DNA of 64,000 bases from Epiperipatus broadwayi (lineage: Eukaryota > Onychophora > Udeonychophora > Euonychophora > Peripatidae). The stretch is from contig JAQFVV010012394.1 in NCBI GenBank assembly GCA_028023455.1, positions 20,852,353 to 20,916,352 on the forward strand, read 5' to 3'. Of the stretch, positions 23,765-34,102 are shown piece by piece. The position numbers and the translations under genes are program-made. A model generated the notes under the pieces. The model was given only the letters and a program-made list of their open reading frames with translations, did no database searches and was not told where the DNA came from. Positions within the stretch are counted from its first letter, which is position 1. Every line of letters starts with the position of its first letter.

Positions 23765-23972
23765 TATGGTGAAGTGGCAGACTTGATATGTGATGTGATG
23801 TAATGCACGGTTACTTCTCCTTAAATGGAGTCAGGAATCTCTCAGCAACTATGCCCAGATAAACCTGTTAGCCACTTTACCTTCCCTTTCCATTCCCCAC
23901 CTTAAATTTTCCCATAATCTGCTCCATCCCATTTCCACAACATAATCTTTGCCAACTCTATGGCCTTTATAT

Positions 23973-25115
23973 CTAAATACCACTTATCTTTTCCCAAACC
24001 ATCATAAAAAACAATAAACCACTTTCTGTATAATCACTTTGTTCATATGTATTCTTCCATAACTTCATTATTTGTACCCTTTCTGCTTTCAAGCATTTAC
24101 ATTCAATTAACAGATGCCTAATATTTTCTATTCCTTCCTTACATAATTTACAAAATAAATCACCCATATTTTTCCATTTACAAGTATATTTTCTTGTAGC
24201 TAAAGATCTCATTCAAGCCTTAAACAATAAACTACTTTCCTTACTATTATCATATATTAACTCGCACCTAATATTCTGTTTATTTCTATATATATTTAAA
24301 CTCTTTTTACTCTCCATACTATTTCTCCATCTCTCTAACTCTCTATTCTTTATTAATAAATCTATTCTTATATCCCATTCCTTACTATTACAACACTCAA
24401 CAATCCTCTTAACACAATCATCCCATCTTTTATACAAATATACTGATATAAATTCTTTATCCAAATCTTTTGCATACCACATTACCCTTCTCACCCATCT
24501 TGTTACCTGCCCTTTACTCATAACCCAATTAAATACTATTTTGGCTATTTTTTTATTATCCATAAACTGCAATCTACCAAACATTTTCATTTTACTTTTT
24601 GCATCTCTCATATGAAAACTTGACCATCCCATTTCTCCTTGAATTGCCTCCCTTGCTGTCCATACATCTGCATCCAATGCATGTCTTCCTACTTCCCTTT
24701 GAACTTTTTCTAAATAATTTAATACCTCTTTACTAACATATAATGCATCATTACCATATGTTAACCCTGCTACTGCAACTCCTTTCCATATAATTCTAAC
24801 TACATCATATTTATTATATGAAAACACTGTTAATTTCTTTATCAATCCCTTTCTTTTCTTTGCTTCATTTATCAATTTTTTCTCCCATTCATCCAAATAA
24901 TTTTTCTGATTACTTAAAATAATTCCCAAATAACTATATCTATTCACCACACTTAACTTAATATCTCCCAATAAAAATTCTACATCTTCTCTTTCCCCAG
25001 TATTAACCATCATTATATTTGATTTTTCTTCACTAAATTTAATCCCCATCTCTTTACCCACCCTTGCACATGTCCTCAGCATAACTTCCATATCTTCTCT
25101 TCTTTCTGCACACAA
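23973..25115 (-). pseudogene. LINE-2 C-terminal region with CCHC motif
   Basis: The frame 25115-24213 (thumb and C-terminal region; TYGNDALYVSKEVLN, EAIQGEMGWSSF) ends in TGA at 24213-24215. The same frame then continues to 23973. That part holds CKLCKEGIENIRHLLIECKC, a C-x2-C...H-x4-C zinc-binding pattern found at the ends of many LINE proteins. The TGA may be a decayed CGA. Confidence 0.85.
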
Positions 25116-25122
25116 AAATATA

Positions 25123-26082
25123 TCATCTGCAAAAAAAAAGACCTGACAAAATATATACTCCCTTACTACCTATTAACGGTATCTCTATCCCTCTTCCTAA
25201 TCTTTCTATTGCTCTTTCCATTTCACTCAAATACAACACAAACAAAATAGGTGACATAGGGCATCCTTGCCTTAGTCCCACCCCATTTTTAACTTTAACT
25301 GATTCTATATTCCCTAATTGATATATATAATAATTATTTTCATATAATTTCTTAATAATATCTACTAAAGCTTCATCCATTCCCAAATTTGCTAAACTTA
25401 TCCATAATCTATTTCTATTTACTCTATCATATGCCTTCTCTATATCTATAAAACTCATATATAACTGTTTACCTGAATTCCTACTCATATCCATAAGTTG
25501 TGTAACTACAAATAAACTATCTCCTATATGCCTATCTAATCTAAAACCTCCTTGCATTTCCCCCACTACATTATTCCCTTCCATCCATTTTACAACTCTT
25601 CTAGCCACCATATATGAGAAAACTTTATATAAAACTGATGTTACTGCTATTGGTCTATAATTATTCAACTTTCTATGATCCTTACCCTTTCCTTTAAATA
25701 ATAATCTTACTCTTGTATTACTCCAACTACTTGAAAAAACTCTATTCTGTGCCATTTTATTAAAACAGGATAATAACTTTACTTTTGCACTATATCCTAA
25801 ATTCATTACCATCTCTGCTGCCCTTCCATCTAAACCTCTTGCCTTTCCACTTTTCAATATCTTCTCTACCTCATTCAGTCAAAACCTAATATTCCCATTA
25901 CTATATACTTTCGTGTTTTTTATTAATCTATCATTCACATCTAACATCTTTTCTATATTCATTACATATTTATTTAAGATTATCTCTAAATCTTCTCTAG
26001 AACAACACTCTATTCCCTCATCATCTAGTAATACTATGTCTCTCTTCCCTACATTTCTCCTTTTATCTCCCATCTCTTCCAC
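25123..26082 (-). pseudogene. LINE-2 reverse transcriptase region (broken)
   Basis: The piece 26082-25879 ends at an in-frame TGA; 25857-25123 continues the same protein: KSGKARGLDG, NNYRPIAVTSVLYKVF, QGGFRLDRHIGDS, motif A SFIDIEKAYDRV and motif B GLRQGCPMSPILF. At 25123-25145 a one-base slip in a run of T (minus strand) throws motif C (FADDIFLCA) into the next frame, so the catalytic FADD is present in DNA but out of frame. Confidence 0.9.
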
Positions 26083-26148
26083 TTTTATTAATATCCTCCA
26101 ACAATTTACTATTCAATTTCATTTTCTCTCTATAATTATCTATTTTAG

Positions 26149-27066
26149 CTAACTTTTTTTTTCTAAGTACTTTTCCCATTTAATATTAATATCTTTTTCA
26201 CTTTCCTTATTTTTAATAGCACACTTATATTCTCTACATGCTTCTTTCCTCTCTTTTACACTTTTACTAATTCTCATTTTTTTATTACTTTTATTCTTCT
26301 GAATATTCTCACCTAAAACCCTATTTGCCACTTTTTCTACTACTTTACACCAGTCCTTATACTCATCCCCAACCCACTCTTCCATGATTTCTTCAACTTG
26401 TATTTTATACTCTTCCAACTTATTCTTATCATTCACTCTCCATCGACATCTTTCACTATTATTTCTACTTTTATTTCTATTCTCCATCACATTACTAACC
26501 ATTTCAATTACAATGAAGTTGTGATCACTAGTGCATACTTTTTCTTCATTATCAAACACCTTAATTTTTATTTTATTTATTCCCTCTTTCTCTACCAATA
26601 CATAATCTATTGTATGAAATATATTATTTCTAGACCATGTGTATTGTCCCTCATAAATATTTAATAAATTTCCAATACTCAAATTCACTTTCTGACAAAA
26701 TTCCTTCAAAAGCTGTCCATTTTTATTATCTACATCATCAATTTCTTCAATATGTCCATTCATATCCCCTATAACCATTATTCTCTTCCCCTTTTCTTTA
26801 AAACTTTGTATATCTTTAACTAGACATTAATATATGTTACTATTCCATTCCATTATAATGTGACTATCTCCAGTGGCTATATAAACTATAGCCACCATCC
26901 ATTCTTGACTACCCAACCTTATTTCAAACCACAAATGTTCTTGACATTTAACAATATTTAAATATTTTTTTAATATAACATCTATACCACCAACACCCTT
27001 TTTTTTCTTTTTCTTTTCTATCATTTCCAGCAACCAAAAGTTGCAATTGCCTGAATAACTAACCAT
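26149..27066 (-). pseudogene. LINE-2 endonuclease region (broken)
   Basis: Two in-frame pieces, 27066-26827 and 26778-26149, are separated by a stop near 26827. The visible endonuclease motifs are IGDMNGHI, FHTIDYVLV and SDHNFIVIE, the middle and end of an APE-type domain. It is followed by a lysine-rich linker (ESEKDINIKWEKYLEKKS). The frame is lost near 26149. Confidence 0.85.
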
Positions 27067-27342
27067 TTGATTATTTTTTATATTATCATTAGCATCAATT
27101 TGTAAATAATTATGGTCACTCTAACTCAAAAAAAAAAGTAAAATGACAGACATTTTATGTGATTATAAATATGTTTGCTGCTTCAGAATCCATTTATAAT
27201 CTTTCCTGGAGTAAACCTTTTCTGAAAGAGTTCAAACTTTGTCCAATTGCAGTTTTCATTGTATTTCATCTCATTATAGATTTTTAATGAAAGCAACTAA
27301 AATTTATTAAAATCGATTGAGATAATTTTTATAGTGCATTCA

Positions 27343-27705
27343 TCATCATCATCAATTTCAATCATTATCGATCCACTGTGGAATAAAGGTTTCTTCAAAT
27401 TTAATCCAATTTCTCTGATTTCTAGCCTCTGTTCTTCACAACAAACAAGTAAACCTTATTTTATCCATCCATCTCATATCATACCTTGTAAACTTCAACT
27501 GCCTATCTAGTATGACCTATTCTAGTAATATGTTCAGCCCAACTACATTGCAGTCTCATAATTTTTTTAATAATATCAGTGAAACTGTTTGTTTACTCAC
27601 CTATGTATTTCTTCATGTTCTTTTCTTGTTACTGTTTTTTTTTTGCTGAGTCATCTGAAGTTTTTGTATTGCTTTTCTGTTAAATGTCCATATCCTATGC
27701 TATTC
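27343..27705 (-). mobile_element. RTE-like LINE 3' fragment
   Basis: (ATC)n followed by a diverged reverse complement of the RTE-like 3' region (ATCATTATCGATCCACTG, CCATCCATCTCATAT, TAGTAATATGTTCAGCCCAA, GTCATCTGAAGTTTTTG). It ends at a short (TA)n near 27710. Old and non-coding. Confidence 0.85.
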
Positions 27706-29125
27706 ACATATATATATATGCAAGGATGTTTATATTCCCCTCTCTAAAAATGGGCTAATTGAGCAAATAATTAGCTATTCAATTATGCTAATCACCCATT
27801 CACGTTTCTCTAATAAAGCCAACAATTTTCTCGTCTCGGTCAGATGCCATGATTATGATTAATACAACTTAGTCGAAAGTGCACTATGCAAAAATTGCGA
27901 ACTTTATTCAGATTTTAAGCATATCTCATATACACAAGGTGCATGTACTAAGGTTATAGCCTTATATAAATATTTTTGCATATAGTTATTTTCCATATTA
28001 TATCCATTTACTTTTTAATTTCTCAATTAATACATTATCTCAGTGCGGTAGAGAAATGTAAAATAGCATCATGTTTTATTATCTTCCAGAGCATGCTTCC
28101 GTTTCTCTATTTATTCTTTTTCATGATTGGCTGAAATTCTTGAAAATTGGCTTTAGTTATGAATTAAACAAAATGACATCTAGAAATAACGAAAGTTTCT
28201 TTTAATGATAAATTTGAGATTTGAAAGTGAGGAAAGTTGAATATTTTGTTTTATTGCCTTGAGGTTTTATCTATCAATTCCCTGCTGTTTTCCGTTCTTT
28301 AATAGCCTTATTCCCTAAAGTATTTTCTATGTGACATCGCTGATTAACTTCAGCTCTTTTATTATAAAGTCAAGTCGCTCTGCTCTTACTTTCTATGTTT
28401 ATTTCTTAAACTTCTGTTTTGACATTTTGAAAATCGGAAATTAATAAATAAAATATGAATTTGATATCAGATGGAAATTAATTTTAAAAAACTAATAATT
28501 TATAAATTTTAAAACTATTTAATGTTCTGCAAGTCATATATTATACATATTTTAAATGTAATTGTATATTTTAAAAAGTAACCGAAAGGCTGCAAAAGCA
28601 AACAGCGCAAATTGAATTTATCTAATGTATACATTATGATGTTTAAAAGACGGATAGAGTAACTAAACATAGTGTTAGGTTTTCATCATCGTTACTGCTA
28701 TTTATTGTTCATTATATGGCAAAAGAATTTTGTACATCAAGATCAAATCACTTCCCAAACATTCTGCTCATCCCTCCAACCTTCAAACATTCGTAACTAT
28801 TTCCTTTTACTAGGCCATCGATTAACACTTTTAAAGTTATTCTTTTACTTTCCCAAAGACCCATTCAATATATATATATATCATTCAGAATTCTTTTGCG
28901 TCTGAAAATAAACCAAATTCTATTTTCTCTTCTGCTCCATAATTTCCTCAGATGTAATATATTTTCATTTACTCTTTTAAATATTTTAACACTTCATATT
29001 CTATCTTCCTAATCTATCTTTTTCATTGCTCTCCAAATCCATAAGTCAAAAACTTTCAATATTCTTCACATTCCCTTTTTTACATCACCCAAATGTTAGT
29101 ACTCCAAACGAAAATTTATAAGTTT
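27706..29125. other. Non-coding region
   Basis: No gene recognised. A pyrimidine-rich patch at 28760-29060 looks like the complement of decayed coding text, but no domain can be read. Confidence 0.35.
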
Positions 29126-29296
29126 TTATCAGTCATTCGTTAGACGAGATTATTTATTTAATGAATATTTCTATAGTGTAATTTTCACTACACCACTCTC
29201 ATGTAGGGTAGGGACTAGTTTCTATCTGCTTTTAACACCTTTTTTTGAGGGGTGTAATAACAAAACATATGACCAAAGACATGTGAAAAAGATGAA

Positions 29297-29350
29297 TGAT
29301 CCCCAAGATGCACATTTCACGCTGAACCAGCACTCATCAGTTAGCCCAGA
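29297..29350 (-). ncRNA. Hammerhead ribozyme motif, family A, unit 1
   Basis: On the minus strand: CTAA, CTGATGA (29340-29334), helix II GTGCTG/CAGCGT with a GTT loop, GAAA, TGTGCA, T, C (29307, the predicted cleavage nucleotide), then TTGGGG. Helix I can form CTAA/TTGG with one G-U pair. All core nucleotides are intact, so it may be active. Confidence 0.75.
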
Positions 29351-29649
29351 TTTCTTATTCATATCTTTATCATTGTTCAGTACTATAGCCAATTACTACA
29401 GTCTAATTGATGTGTCAAAAACTTACTGCCCTCACAACTTTGATACAAATCCCTTGATGGAAGTATATTGATAATTTTTATTGGTCATTCATTAGACTAG
29501 CGATTATCCCCTTAATGAATAATATTTCTACAGTGTAATTTTCATTACACAACTCTTTTGCAGGGTAGGGCTAATTTCTATCTGCTTTTAACATCTTTTT
29601 GAGGGGTGTAATAATAAACATATGACAAAAGACATGTGAAAAAGATCTA

Positions 29650-29706
29650 TGACCCCAAGGTGCACATTTCATGCTGAACCAACACTCATCAGTTGGCCCA
29701 GATGTC
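29650..29706 (-). ncRNA. Hammerhead motif, family A, unit 2 (lesion at cleavage site)
   Basis: Same layout as unit 1, with CCAA/TTGG helix I, CTGATGA, GTGTTG/CAGCAT helix II and GAAA. However, the nucleotide before the cleavage site is C instead of the required U (GCACC against GCATC), so cleavage should be impaired. Confidence 0.7.
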
Positions 29707-30075
29707 AATCTCTTATTCATATCTTTATTATTGTTCATTATATAGATAGACAATTTCTACAGTTTAATTGATGTATCAAAAACTTGCTGCCTTATTAGTC
29801 ATTTATTAGACTAGAGATAAGAGTGGTGTGAAAATTACACTACAGAAATATTAAACATTTATCAAGCCTTTTAAAATGTTAATTCTGACTTTAAAAGATA
29901 ACAAAAATAAAATTTTCTACTGCTACTTATTGCAAGTTTTACTGCACTTAAAACACTATTCTCAGACTGTTTTCTGATTTTTGTTTTAGTATGAGTTTCA
30001 AAACTAGAAGCAATGCAGCTAATTGCTCAAGATTCCAGTAGATGGCAGTAGAATAGGGAGCTGCTCTTGATTTAT

Positions 30076-30165
30076 TATATTATGTAAGATATAAGGGATT
30101 CGAACTCAGACTTGGAGGGTCATGTGAAAGTCTGAGCTTGAATCCCTTATATATTACATTATATA
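30076..30165. repeat. Foldback made of hammerhead-unit end sequence
   Basis: Arms 30076-30113 and 30127-30165 pair through AAGGGATTCGAACTCAGACTT and its complement. The arm words (CAGACTTTCACATGACCC in complement) equal the end of the hammerhead-bearing unit at 46270-46300. TTCGAATCCC resembles a tRNA T-arm, but the rest of a tRNA is absent. Confidence 0.8.
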
Positions 30166-30364
30166 TGTGCAGGTGTGTGTAAGCCTGTGCAGTGTATTAA
30201 ATTATATAATATGTAAGCTGAAAAATAAGTGATTTGTTATTAAAATAATATATAAAGTTTGTTGAACCACTGCAATTACAAATCTTAATTTGTTTTAATC
30301 CCCTTTCTCCTTCAAAACTTTTAGTCATTCAATTGGAAGGCCATTAATTCCTGTGCTATTGTAC

Positions 30365-30480
30365 AATTTGGTGCAGTGATAGTAGGGTTGATTCTGGACT
30401 TTAATGTTTTCAATTTATACTCATTTCTGTAACTTCCACCACTTGAACTTTCAAGAATAAAGCCATTTCATTATTACTAT
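30365..30480 (+). repeat. Dispersed short repeat, copy 2 of 3
   Basis: Starts ATTTGGTGCAGTGATAGTAGG and ends GAATAAAGCCATTTCATTATTACTATT. See 10811-10927 and 63565-63770. Confidence 0.5.
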
Positions 30481-30579
30481 TATTACTTCTTATGCTTTGA
30501 TGTTTCTTATTTCAAATTATAGCTTTTGTAATTGATTCTATATCCTTATTTAATTTATTTTTCTAACAGTGAACAAACT

Positions 30580-30860
30580 CTCCATACAGTAGTGCCATCC
30601 AGTGCAAGCCATAGTAAACAATAGATGCATGGTGTATAAAATCTATATATAGTGCCTACTCATCCAATATCCCCAGGCTAGTTTCTAGCATGTGGCTTTC
30701 ATCAGTGAGGAGCCTTGGATTTGAGAGCACTGCACCCAGATCTTAGGATACAGTGCAATCTTCCAGCAGCTACTTTTAAATTAATTATAAAGCTATGTAT
30801 CCAAAATGAAAACACAATAATGTTTTCAATTCAAGCTCATTTGCATATCTATATATTCAT
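30580..30860 (+). repeat. Family B repeat, copy 1
   Basis: Starts CTCCATACAGTAGTGCCATC and continues through GTGCCTACTCATCCAATAT and GAGCACTGCACC. The same sequence is at 51091-51300 and, in part, at 31020-31241. Its minus strand carries a hammerhead-like motif at 30663-30715. Confidence 0.85.
30663..30715 (-). ncRNA. Hammerhead-like motif, family B, copy 1
   Basis: Minus strand: TCCTCA, CTGATGA, a weak AGC/GCT helix II, GAAA, CTAG, CC, TGGGGA. Helix I TCCTCA/TGGGGA can form six pairs including one G-U. The base before the cleavage site is C, not U, and helix II is only three pairs with an A-A mismatch, so this copy is probably inactive. Confidence 0.45.
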
Positions 30861-31019
30861 ACAGATCTGAACTCAATTTAGTATCAATATATTATGGTGT
30901 CTTTGGTTCTTTAATAACCATAGTCATCACTATGCCATGGCTAGAAATTGTATTAAATCACCAAACATCAAATGATCACCATCTTCTATGCTTACACAAG
31001 TTGTTTAAAAACAATGACT

Positions 31020-31241
31020 AACTCTCTACACAGTAATGCCACCTAGTGCAAACCATAGTAATAAATGGATGCAAGGAAGTTTGTGCTGTAAAATCCAAAG
31101 CTCCTTACTGATGAAAGCCACAAGATAGAAACAAGTCTGGGAATATTGAACAAAAAGGCATTAGATATAAATTTTATGCACAAACCTTCTTGCATCCATT
31201 TATTACTGTGGTTTGCACTGGGTGGCACTACTGCATACTGT
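31020..31241. repeat. Family B repeat as a foldback
   Basis: 31020-31094 (CTACACAGTAATGCCACC, ATGGATGCAAG) is inverted at 31171-31241 (CTTGCATCCAT, GTGGCACTACTGCATACTG). The hammerhead-like motif lies in the loop. Confidence 0.8.
31095..31145 (+). ncRNA. Hammerhead-like motif, family B, copy 2
   Basis: Plus strand: TCCTTA, CTGATGA (31108-31114), AAGCCACAAGATA, GAAA, CAAG, TC, TGGGAATATTG. The core and the UC before cleavage are kept; helix II is poor. Confidence 0.4.
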
Positions 31242-31827
31242 TTTTAACAGCTTGTGTACACATAGGAAATGGTGATTATGTGATATTTAGTAGTTTCTCC
31301 TTCTATTATATACAACTCATATATTCTTTCCATCTTTATATCATATCTCTCCTCTCTACTACTGATTTGCCCTTCTTTGGTTTTATTAGATTTCTGAGAG
31401 TCTGTTTCTTCATGCAAACTATTTTAATCTACTATAAATTTAATTTTTTTGCTATATTTCTTTTCTAACTACAAGTCTATATTTCTTTTAAACTTTCTGT
31501 ACATAATACAAAATTTATATCCATTTTTTTTTTTTCGTTTTTTAAATGTATTTCATTGTAAACTCAAAGTTGTTGTTTTTTTAGTTTTTACACAGTTTGT
31601 TATTTGTATTGTTAACTTTCTTTAGATTTTTCTTAAATGTTTCTGACATTTTATTTGAATTTAGATTATCTTTTTATTATTTATACTTATGTCATATCCA
31701 ATCAATTTGCAGTCCTTTCAATTATATTATTCTATTTTTATAATGATTTAAAAATGTGTATACTTGTAAATTCAGCCTCAGTTTTTGTCTCTATCAAAGT
31801 GTGTGGTTGTATTTCTATTTAATTCAG
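31242..31827. other. T-rich non-coding region
   Basis: No gene or repeat recognised. Confidence 0.4.
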
Positions 31828-32110
31828 GATGTAATCATCATCATCATCATCATCATTTTCAATCATTATCAATACACTGAAGGATAAAAATTTTCCAGTT
31901 CCATCTAGTTCCACCAATTTCTCATATTTTTTCTCTTCATCACAATAGCACACTTCATTATTTTATTCATCCATCTCATATGTGGTCTCTTTCTATATTT
32001 TTTAAATATGTTGTGATCCACTTCAAAACTTCAACTATCCTAATCTCTTTTAGCAATTCCAGCCCATTTCTATTTCAGTCTCTTATCTATCCATCTATTA
32101 TCATCTCTTT
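31828..32110 (-). mobile_element. RTE-like LINE 3' fragment
   Basis: (ATC)n, then ATTATCAATACACTGAAGG, CATCCATCTCATATGTGGTC and TTAGCAATTCCAGCCCATTT: the diverged reverse complement of the last ~280 bp of the RTE-like element. Confidence 0.85.
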
Positions 32111-33185
32111 TTTTGCTTGTCTTAAAAAAGTGAAAACTTCTCCAGCATTATTAAGAGAGGTTGATTAATAATTGATTAGTTAGTGAAACAAACTAATTAA
32201 GGATTACATAGAGCATTTATCATTGATCATTATAATGATGAAGATTATTCTCGAGTATTCCCATTTAATGTTAGTGTCTTCATAAAACTATCTGCTAGCA
32301 TACTTTTCATATCCCAAGTTCAAATTAAATCTAGGAAACAAATATTAATGTTTATTAGACGTTTTATATAATTTTCTTATTGTTATTATTCTTTTTTATT
32401 ATTTATTTCATATTGTGTAATAAAGTAGTTGTTAATTTTTACTTATTTATATTCTCATTGTTACAGCATACATACGAGACACAGGTCACATTTGGGATAT
32501 TGAATCATACATAAATCTATTTGGATTAAATACTTCATTATTATATTAATGCTAGCTGAAATACAAAAGTATTAGGTAGATGATGTACATAAAACCCCTT
32601 TTACATTGTCGTATCCTAAAGATGTATAAACACACTTTATATCTATGCATTTATTTTCTTATTTTATATAACCTTGAGATAAATCATTAATCGAATTTGT
32701 ATTTAAAACTGCTAGCCTTAGTTTTAAGACACAGATTGTTACCCCTCATTAGTTCTTGTAGCAAGAAACAATATATTTGCAAAGACTTTTATTAATAAAA
32801 TAGAATAAGACTAAGTGTATACGTATTATTGAATAACCCCGAGAAATTAATTTATTATTCTATTAAATTAGATCTACTATTTACAAGAATATATAAACTT
32901 ATACGTATTGCGAAGTGCAAGTTAAGGTAAGATAGTCACACTTCCACATTCTTGAAATACGTCTCAATCGAGATCGATTGCTCTTTCTTACGGTTTCAAT
33001 ATATAGATGCAAAAAAATTAACTCTATCATAGGCTATAGAAAAATAACATTCATGTCAGTAGGTGGATTCATTCTATTCTATATCAAATGCTATCATATG
33101 AGTATTATTTATTTATCGTTTATGGAAGAGTTAAATGGTTTATGTTTACATTTCATATTTCTTATTTATAAAACTATGCCTATTT
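32111..33185. other. AT-rich non-coding region
   Basis: No gene recognised. Confidence 0.4.
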
Positions 33186-33337
33186 GGGTTTCAAAAAACA
33201 TTTGTTACTAATTAAAAGTCTTTTGGTACCCTTTAATTCTTTTGTGAAGCCTCAAAGGAACTGAGTAGGGAAAATTTCTACATATGTTCTTATTATTGCA
33301 GCTATTATTACTATGTGCGTATTTATTACGGTAAACA

Positions 33338-34062
33338 AACATGAAATCAGGATGATACTATTATAAAACCCATGCGAAATTTCATAAATAAATACATTAT
33401 TCAAATATTTAAACATCGGTATCTTGAACCTAAATATCTGGACTTCATGATTAAAATAAACCTGAATGCACTGCCCACAAGTAGCTTTTTAGCCAAAAGA
33501 TTCACCAATGTTAACATAGGCACCTATTCCAGTTGTGCCATAAAGATGAAGAACCTATTCAGCACATTCTGTATGGTTGCAGTGCCCTACAGACATATCA
33601 CACCCTCAGCACAATTGCACATAATCACTTTCGTTCCCTTTCGAATGTCATCAATAGCATGAACAGAAGACTCTTCTCTAATATCAGAACATCAACCATT
33701 ATACTTTTCACTCTGTTGTTTCTGAGGTGCCACTTTTGCTGTAATCCTATATCTAGTAAACTTTGCTCACTCTTTTATAGTAAATTGAGTAAAATTAAAA
33801 TCAGAAACCAGGCTTTAGCACCCGCAGATATATTTGCAGTGACCTGCAGCTTGATAACATTGCATGCGCCACTGTAGGTACTATACAACCAATATATTCC
33901 TTTTACAATAGCTATGTTTTTAAGTGTTGATTTTATAATAATGTTTGAACGGATTTTAAGTATTTTTTATTGATGAATTACCTATAAACAAAAATGTATG
34001 TCTCATTGTCTCATGTAATGGAACCTCATTGTAATTAATATGCCAATAAACTTTTGTAAACA
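33338..34062 (+). mobile_element. 3' end of a third LINE type, nested
   Basis: Insertion flanked by GTAAACA at 33331-33337 and again at 34056-34062, with further imperfect similarity beyond it. It ends near a CCAATAAAC sequence. It carries the coding remnant at 33372-33877. The small flanking duplication and the interruption of the RTE-like leader show it inserted after that copy. Confidence 0.65.
33372..33877 (+). pseudogene. LINE C-terminal remnant with a damaged CCHC motif
   Basis: A first frame (33372 to ~33525) contains INLNALPTSSFLAKRFTN, like the 'LPT...A.R' segment before zinc motifs in LINE proteins. A second frame then continues as LCHKDEEPIQHILYGCSALQ, giving C...H-x4-C; the first cysteine appears replaced (TTC). 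It ends at 33877. One frameshift near 33520-33533 breaks it. Confidence 0.6.
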
Positions 34063-34102
34063 CAGATGGACTGCTCACCAATGTGAATCAGCCAGTATTG
34101 TA

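Larger units (their letters stand above)
23765..27125 (-). mobile_element. Second LINE family, 5'-truncated copy
   Basis: A minus-strand non-LTR element with endonuclease (27.07-26.15 kb), reverse transcriptase (25.86-25.12 kb), a long C-terminal region and a CCHC motif (24.2-24.0 kb). The 5' part of the endonuclease, including the catalytic glutamate region, is missing, so the copy is 5' truncated near 27.12 kb. The reading is broken by stops and frameshifts. The 3' limit is approximate; no duplication was identified. Its protein style (EAIQGEMGWSSF, then an H..C zinc motif) differs from the RTE-like copies and recalls LINEs common in arthropods. Confidence 0.85.
29131..29860 (-). mobile_element. 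Head-to-tail dimer of a hammerhead-bearing repeat (family A)
   Basis: Unit 1 (29131-29482, 352 bp) and unit 2 (29483-29796, 314 bp) align throughout: AGTCATTC.TTAGAC, then GTGTAATTTTCA, then GCAGGGTAGGG/GTAGGGTAGGG, then TGAGGGGTGTAATAA, then the hammerhead complement. Unit 2 is shorter because ~40 bp before its end is missing. After 29797 the start of a third unit switches into an inverted copy (GAGTGGTGTGAAAATTACACTACAG). Each unit holds one hammerhead on the minus strand, spaced 352 bp apart. Transcription could therefore yield self-cleaved monomers of about 350 nt. Units have no conserved ORF. Confidence 0.85.
33186..34102 (+). mobile_element. RTE-like 5' leader split by a nested insertion
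   Basis: 33186-33345 follows the 5' leader of the 38.1-kb copy (CATTTGTTACTAATTAAAAG, CTCAAAGGAACTGAGTAGGG, GCAGCTATTATTACTATGTG). The leader resumes at 34056-34102 (GATGGACTGCTCACCAATGTG, TCAGCCAGTATTG). The ~715 bp in between is unrelated and is the LINE fragment below. Nothing of the RTE-like ORF follows, so the rest was lost. Confidence 0.75.

Noticed and set aside
26398-26664. Plus-strand 88-codon frame opposite LINE-2
   Set aside because: Antisense shadow of the endonuclease region, Phe/Ile rich.
28672-28905. 77-codon plus-strand frame as a gene
   Set aside because: No recognisable domain, AT-driven composition, ends in a (TA)n stretch.
29131-29860. CRISPR array or ordinary satellite
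   Set aside because: Units are ~350 bp, two only, eukaryotic context, with a ribozyme motif and no short identical repeats with spacers.
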